Source: Dysgonomonas sp. (lineage in GTDB: Bacteria; Bacteroidota; Bacteroidia; Bacteroidales; Dysgonomonadaceae). From it: a stretch of DNA of 8,635 bases. Each line of letters starts with the position of its first letter. The first letter of the stretch is position 1. The translations under genes and the position numbers were made by a program. A model generated the notes under the pieces. That model made no database searches, was not told where the DNA came from, and worked only from the letters and a program-made list of their open reading frames with translations. The stretch is from assembly GCA_030151105.1 (NCBI GenBank), contig JASLEN010000311.1, forward strand, positions 1 to 8,635, written 5' to 3'. Below, piece after piece: positions 6,074 to 8,635 of this stretch.

Positions 6074-6829
6074 TCAAATTTGAAAAATAGTATCTGGATA
6101 TTCTACATCCTCTAAGAACAAAGCATGCCCAGGAGCAGAAAATCCAGCTCTACCTCTATCCTTTGCTTCAATGATTGCTCTCATTTCTGATACTCCAATT
6201 TTACCACGTCCTGCATCTAGCAATGTACCAACAACAGAGCGCACCATGTTTCGTAAGAAACGATTTGCCTGAATCGTAAAAATTAAGTCAGAGCCCTCTT
6301 GCACCCAATGGGCTTGCATAATCTCACAATTGTTCGTTTTCACATCAGTATGTAATTTACTGAAGCTTGTGAAATCTATATATTCAAACAAAACTTTAGC
6401 ACAGGTGTTCATTGCCTCCAAATCAATGTCGCCATGAATCTTGTATTTCAGTCTGTAGTCAAACGGATCTTTCACTGTTGTCACATAGTATCTATAGGTG
6501 CGAGAAAGCGCATCAAAACGAGCGTGAGCTTCTGCATTAACCTCCACGATTTTGTAGATTGTTATATCTTTTGGCAAGAAATGATTGAGCTTAAATGTTA
6601 ACTGCTCAGGCGTAACCTCTCCCAAATCGCAATCAAAATGAGCCATCATCGTTCGAGCATGTACACCCGAATCTGTTCGCCCAGCACCCACAATAGAGAT
6701 AGACGTGCGAAGAGTTGTTGACATAGCTGTCTCTATCGTTTCTTGAACCGACACAGACTTGGGTTGAATTTGCCATCCACAATAGTTCTCGCCATTGTAG
6801 GCCAAATATATAAAGTAGCGTTTAATCAT
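6074..6829 (-). CDS. truA: tRNA pseudouridine(38-40) synthase TruA
   Basis: A 251-residue enzyme that converts uridine to pseudouridine at positions 38-40 of the tRNA anticodon arm. The N-terminus RYFIYLAYNGENYCGWQIQP (residues 4-23) is the family opening ('Y-D/N-G-x-x-[FY]-x-G-[FW]-Q-x-Q'). The catalytic motif AGRTDSGVHA (49-58) holds Asp53 as the catalytic aspartate. Also present are HARFDALSRTYRYYV (102-116), with its conserved R-x-Y-x-Y, the DFTSFSK segment (152-158) and FLRNMVRSVVGTLLDAGRG (191-209). The length is usual for TruA. The ATG at 6827-6829 overlaps the stop of the upstream DUF5715-like gene by 8 bases (ATGATTAA), suggesting translational coupling, and nhaA starts 16 bases downstream. 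It acts in the cytoplasm. Confidence 0.96.
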   Translation of the reverse strand: MIKRYFIYLAYNGENYCGWQIQPKSVSVQETIETAMSTTLRTSISIVGAGRTDSGVHARTMMAHFDCDLGEVTPEQLTFKLNHFLPKDITIYKIVEVNAEAHARFDALSRTYRYYVTTVKDPFDYRLKYKIHGDIDLEAMNTCAKVLFEYIDFTSFSKLHTDVKTNNCEIMQAHWVQEGSDLIFTIQANRFLRNMVRSVVGTLLDAGRGKIGVSEMRAIIEAKDRGRAGFSAPGHALFLEDVEYPDTIFQI

Positions 6830-7556
6830 TTTTTCGAATAGTTATATGAAAGCACATTTGTTGCTCCTCATACTTAATGTAACATTTTTGGCGTTGTTGC
6901 ATATTGTACAGCACTTTGCCAAGTGTTCTTTTCAATACGCTGTTGTATGCCATACGAGTATCTAGTGTATCCACCCGCTGAAAGGTGAGCCATGAGATAT
7001 CGAAAGTAGTACCAAAGCGATGGGCAGAATCACTAATTGCATTGCCATTTATACGGCGCAATTGCTTAATATCTTCCTCCGTACGGGTAATACTTGTTAC
7101 TAATATCTTGTGATCTGGATAATCTAAAACCTTCAAAGAGTCTCTAAAATCTATCGCTATTTCCTCTATCAATTTAGATACTGCGGGTATCATCACAGGC
7201 ATAGAATGTGGAAGAGAATCCACGACAAAGTTTTCGTACTCGCCTGGTTTATGATAGACTATCTTACCTTTCATCCGACTTGTATCTCGACGAGTTTCCA
7301 TTGGCGAAAAGCCCCACTTAGTAGCCTGAGCCATATGCAGTTCATGCATGTCATTGAAAACAGTAAGATAGTTTCCTTGGAAGCAAGAATATATAGAATC
7401 TTGTTTTTGAGAACTAGCTTCTGCACTTGATAGTAGGTCTAGATCACCAATTACTCCGTGCTTCCTTCTTTCGCTTTCTGCCAATCCGCATGCAATAAAG
7501 AAGCCAATCCCAAATAGTAAGATTATTTGGATAGTTCTAAACCTATATTTCTTCAT
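6822..7556 (-). CDS. DUF5715-like lipoprotein with an M15-peptidase-like zinc motif
   Basis: I start this 244-residue protein at the ATG at 7556-7554. The frame extends 12 bases further to a TTG at 7568, but that would leave almost no leader after the promoter box at 7584-7577. The N-terminus MKKYRFRTIQIILLFGIGFF is followed by IAC, a plausible lipobox with Cys23; an uncleaved signal anchor is the alternative. The C-terminal half resembles DUF5715 and, more distantly, VanX/VanY-type M15 peptidases: VTSITRTEEDIKQLRR (residues 153-168) recalls their 'SgyR' segment, SAHRFGTTFDIS (177-188) gives H179-x6-D186, and CFHITIR (235-241) offers a third ligand, His237. The Glu that M15 enzymes carry three residues before the last His is Met here. 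A cell-wall-related periplasmic role is inference. It is the first gene of the truA-nhaA operon. Confidence 0.72.
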   Translation of the reverse strand: MKKYRFRTIQIILLFGIGFFIACGLAESERRKHGVIGDLDLLSSAEASSQKQDSIYSCFQGNYLTVFNDMHELHMAQATKWGFSPMETRRDTSRMKGKIVYHKPGEYENFVVDSLPHSMPVMIPAVSKLIEEIAIDFRDSLKVLDYPDHKILVTSITRTEEDIKQLRRINGNAISDSAHRFGTTFDISWLTFQRVDTLDTRMAYNSVLKRTLGKVLYNMQQRQKCYIKYEEQQMCFHITIRKND

Positions 7557-7576
7557 TATTGCTTTCAAAGTAAGTG

Positions 7577-7584
7577 CAAAGGTA
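7577..7584 (-). promoter_or_regulatory. -7 box of the DUF5715-truA-nhaA operon promoter
   Basis: TACCTTTG on the minus strand (7584-7577), followed by C, is an exact match to TAnnTTTG. The start of transcription would fall near 7572, about 15 bases before the ATG at 7556. I see no TTTG at the -33 distance, so the upstream element is weak or absent. Confidence 0.6.
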
Positions 7585-7664
7585 GAGAAAAAATGGAAAT
7601 TTTGGATAAGATTAATGCCTCACATTTAAATTATCGGCAAGGCTATATTGTGTGAATTATTCTG

Positions 7665-7672
7665 TAAATTTG
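7665..7672 (+). promoter_or_regulatory. -7 box of the RNA methyltransferase promoter
   Basis: TAAATTTG at 7665-7672 matches TAnnTTTG exactly and is followed by C. Transcription would begin near 7677, giving a leader of about 20 bases to the ATG at 7696. No TTTG is found about 20 bases upstream. The box lies downstream of the in-frame TTG at 7648, which argues against that codon as the start. Confidence 0.6.
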
Positions 7673-7695
7673 CCTATTCTAAAATTTCTTACAGT

Positions 7696-8490
7696 ATGGA
7701 ACAAATATCAAGCCCTCAAAACGCTAGAATAAAGAATATCATAAAACTCGCTGCCAAAGCCAAAGAGCGCAGAGAGCAACAGCTATTTATTATAGAGGGG
7801 GCTAGAGAGTTAAGCTTAGCCTTGTCTGCCAATTATGAGATTGATTCCATCTTCATCTGTCCCGAATTATTTCAGAAAACAGAATACCCAAGAGTTTTGG
7901 ACACCATCGATAATGCCAAATTATTTGAGGTCACACTCCCTATATTTCAGAAAATAGCCTATAGAGAAGGTTCTGATGGCTTATTGACTTTAGCCAAACC
8001 AAAGGGCAATAAATTAAGCGATCTAACGTTACCTACTAATCCATTCATAATTATCCTAGAATCTGTAGAAAAACCAGGTAATTTAGGAGCTATTCTTCGA
8101 ACAGCAGATGCTGCCAAAGCAGATGCCGTAATCGTTTGCGATCCTGCTACGGATATTTATAATCCTAATGCAATTAGATCTAGCGTTGGGTGCTCGTTTA
8201 CTGTAGCAACAGCTGTATGCACATCTGAGGAGGCACTTACATTCTTGAAAGAAAAAAGAATAAAAAGCTTTGCCGCAGAATTACAAGCTTCGCAATGGTA
8301 TCACGAAACAGACTTTACGCAAGCCTCAGCTATCGTGATGGGTACAGAAGCTGATGGGTTGACTGATTTCTGGCTACAGTATGCAGATGCCAGAATTAAG
8401 ATTCCTATGCGTGGAGCAATAGATTCTCTGAATGTATCTGTATCAACAGCTGTATTGACCTTTGAGGCAATGAGACAAAGAGGATTTTAA
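7696..8490 (+). CDS. SpoU/TrmH-family RNA 2'-O-methyltransferase
   Basis: A 264-residue SPOUT enzyme using S-adenosylmethionine to 2'-O-methylate ribose in rRNA or tRNA. The N-terminal substrate-binding domain (residues 1-100) opens SSPQNARIKNIIKLAAKAKERREQ and holds LFIIEGARELSLAL (30-43). The SPOUT domain shows motif 1, ESVEKPGNLGAILRTADAA (122-140); motif 2, NPNAIRSSVGCSF (157-168 region); and motif 3, IVMGTEADGL (213-222) followed by IKIPMRGAIDSLNVSVSTAVLTFE (234-257), the knot that binds the cofactor. Motif 1 reads EKPGN rather than the commoner xNPGN. The exact target nucleotide cannot be told from sequence. The frame is open back to a TTG at 7648, but the ATG at 7696 gives the usual N-terminus and lies just after a promoter box. 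It is transcribed divergently from the DUF5715-like gene. Confidence 0.92.
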   Translation: MEQISSPQNARIKNIIKLAAKAKERREQQLFIIEGARELSLALSANYEIDSIFICPELFQKTEYPRVLDTIDNAKLFEVTLPIFQKIAYREGSDGLLTLAKPKGNKLSDLTLPTNPFIIILESVEKPGNLGAILRTADAAKADAVIVCDPATDIYNPNAIRSSVGCSFTVATAVCTSEEALTFLKEKRIKSFAAELQASQWYHETDFTQASAIVMGTEADGLTDFWLQYADARIKIPMRGAIDSLNVSVSTAVLTFEAMRQRGF

Positions 8491-8572
8491 ATACACAAGA
8501 CTTTTCAAAACTTTATCTACTTTTGACACGATTAAATTGGATTTTATATCTATACAAGAATATAACTTTTTT

Positions 8573-8635
8573 ATGCAAAAATTACAAAAACTAGAAGCCA
8601 TAAGAGGGTTAGCTGCCATATATGTCCTTTTCTAT
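8573..8635 (+). CDS. N-terminal fragment of an acyltransferase 3 family (OafA/YrhL-like) membrane protein
   Basis: Only the first 21 codons are in the window, reading MQKLQKLEAIRGLAAIYVLF and then Y before the edge. The segment LEAIRGLAAIYVL is the hallmark opening of acyltransferase-3 membrane enzymes (L-[DE]-x-[LI]-RG-[LI]-A-A-[LIV]-x-V), which move O-acyl groups onto surface polysaccharides or other envelope molecules; the catalytic His normally follows within a few residues, just outside the window. The ATG at 8573 is preceded by TATAACTTTTTT. A weak promoter is possible at 8522-8552 (TTTG, 19 bases, then TATATCTA with two mismatches to TAnnTTTG). The gene starts 82 bases after the methyltransferase stop, and I see no terminator hairpin in that gap. 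Confidence 0.82.
   Translation, partial: MQKLQKLEAIRGLAAIYVLFY

Noticed and set aside
7206..7430. Plus-strand open frame of 74 codons inside the DUF5715-like gene
   Set aside because: It is antisense to the better-supported gene, with no domain, promoter or leader of its own.
7648..7695. N-terminal extension of the RNA methyltransferase from a TTG codon
   Set aside because: The extra residues have no counterpart I recognise in SpoU proteins, and an exact -7 promoter box lies within the extension.
8491..8572. Possible terminator after the RNA methyltransferase gene
   Set aside because: I searched for a stem-loop followed by T residues and found none; the T-rich stretch before 8573 has no hairpin ahead of it.

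Overview
The window looks like ordinary core chromosome from a member of the Bacteroidota, most likely the order Bacteroidales. The reasons are an AT-rich composition, start codons preceded by A-rich leaders without clear Shine-Dalgarno sequences, promoter boxes of the Bacteroides type (TAnnTTTG, sometimes with TTTG about 20 bases upstream), a DUF3256-like protein, a DUF5715-like protein and a SusC-type TonB plug signature. I see no transposase, integrase, phage gene, CRISPR array, tRNA or rRNA. No stretch longer than about 140 bases lacks a gene.

Layout. At the left edge, the 3' end of a possible LEA14-like gene is followed closely by a small GNAT acetyltransferase, both on the plus strand. 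They converge on a minus-strand pair, a DMT/EamA permease followed by a DUF3256-like exported protein. The two units meet at a perfect 19-bp inverted repeat that overlaps both stop codons and probably serves as a shared terminator. Next on the minus strand is a pair made of a large exported DUF4139/MuiA-family protein and a cytoplasmic AIM24-family protein. Then comes a minus-strand operon: a DUF5715-like lipoprotein, the tRNA pseudouridine synthase truA (overlapping by 8 bases) and the Na+/H+ antiporter nhaA (16-base gap). A divergent intergenic region leads to a plus-strand SpoU/TrmH-family RNA methyltransferase. The first 21 codons of a membrane acyltransferase (acyltransferase 3 family) run off the right end.

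The genes form separate small units rather than one dedicated pathway: RNA modification (truA, SpoU), ion and small-molecule transport (nhaA, EamA) and envelope proteins (DUF4139, DUF5715, DUF3256). I found no clear undescribed multi-gene system. The most striking items are a SusC-type TonB-plug signature set inside the DUF4139 protein, an M15-peptidase-like zinc motif without the usual catalytic Glu in the DUF5715-like lipoprotein, and an NhaA whose pH-sensor residues are largely replaced. Two genes are best started at ATG codons inside longer TTG-initiated frames, and promoter boxes support both choices.
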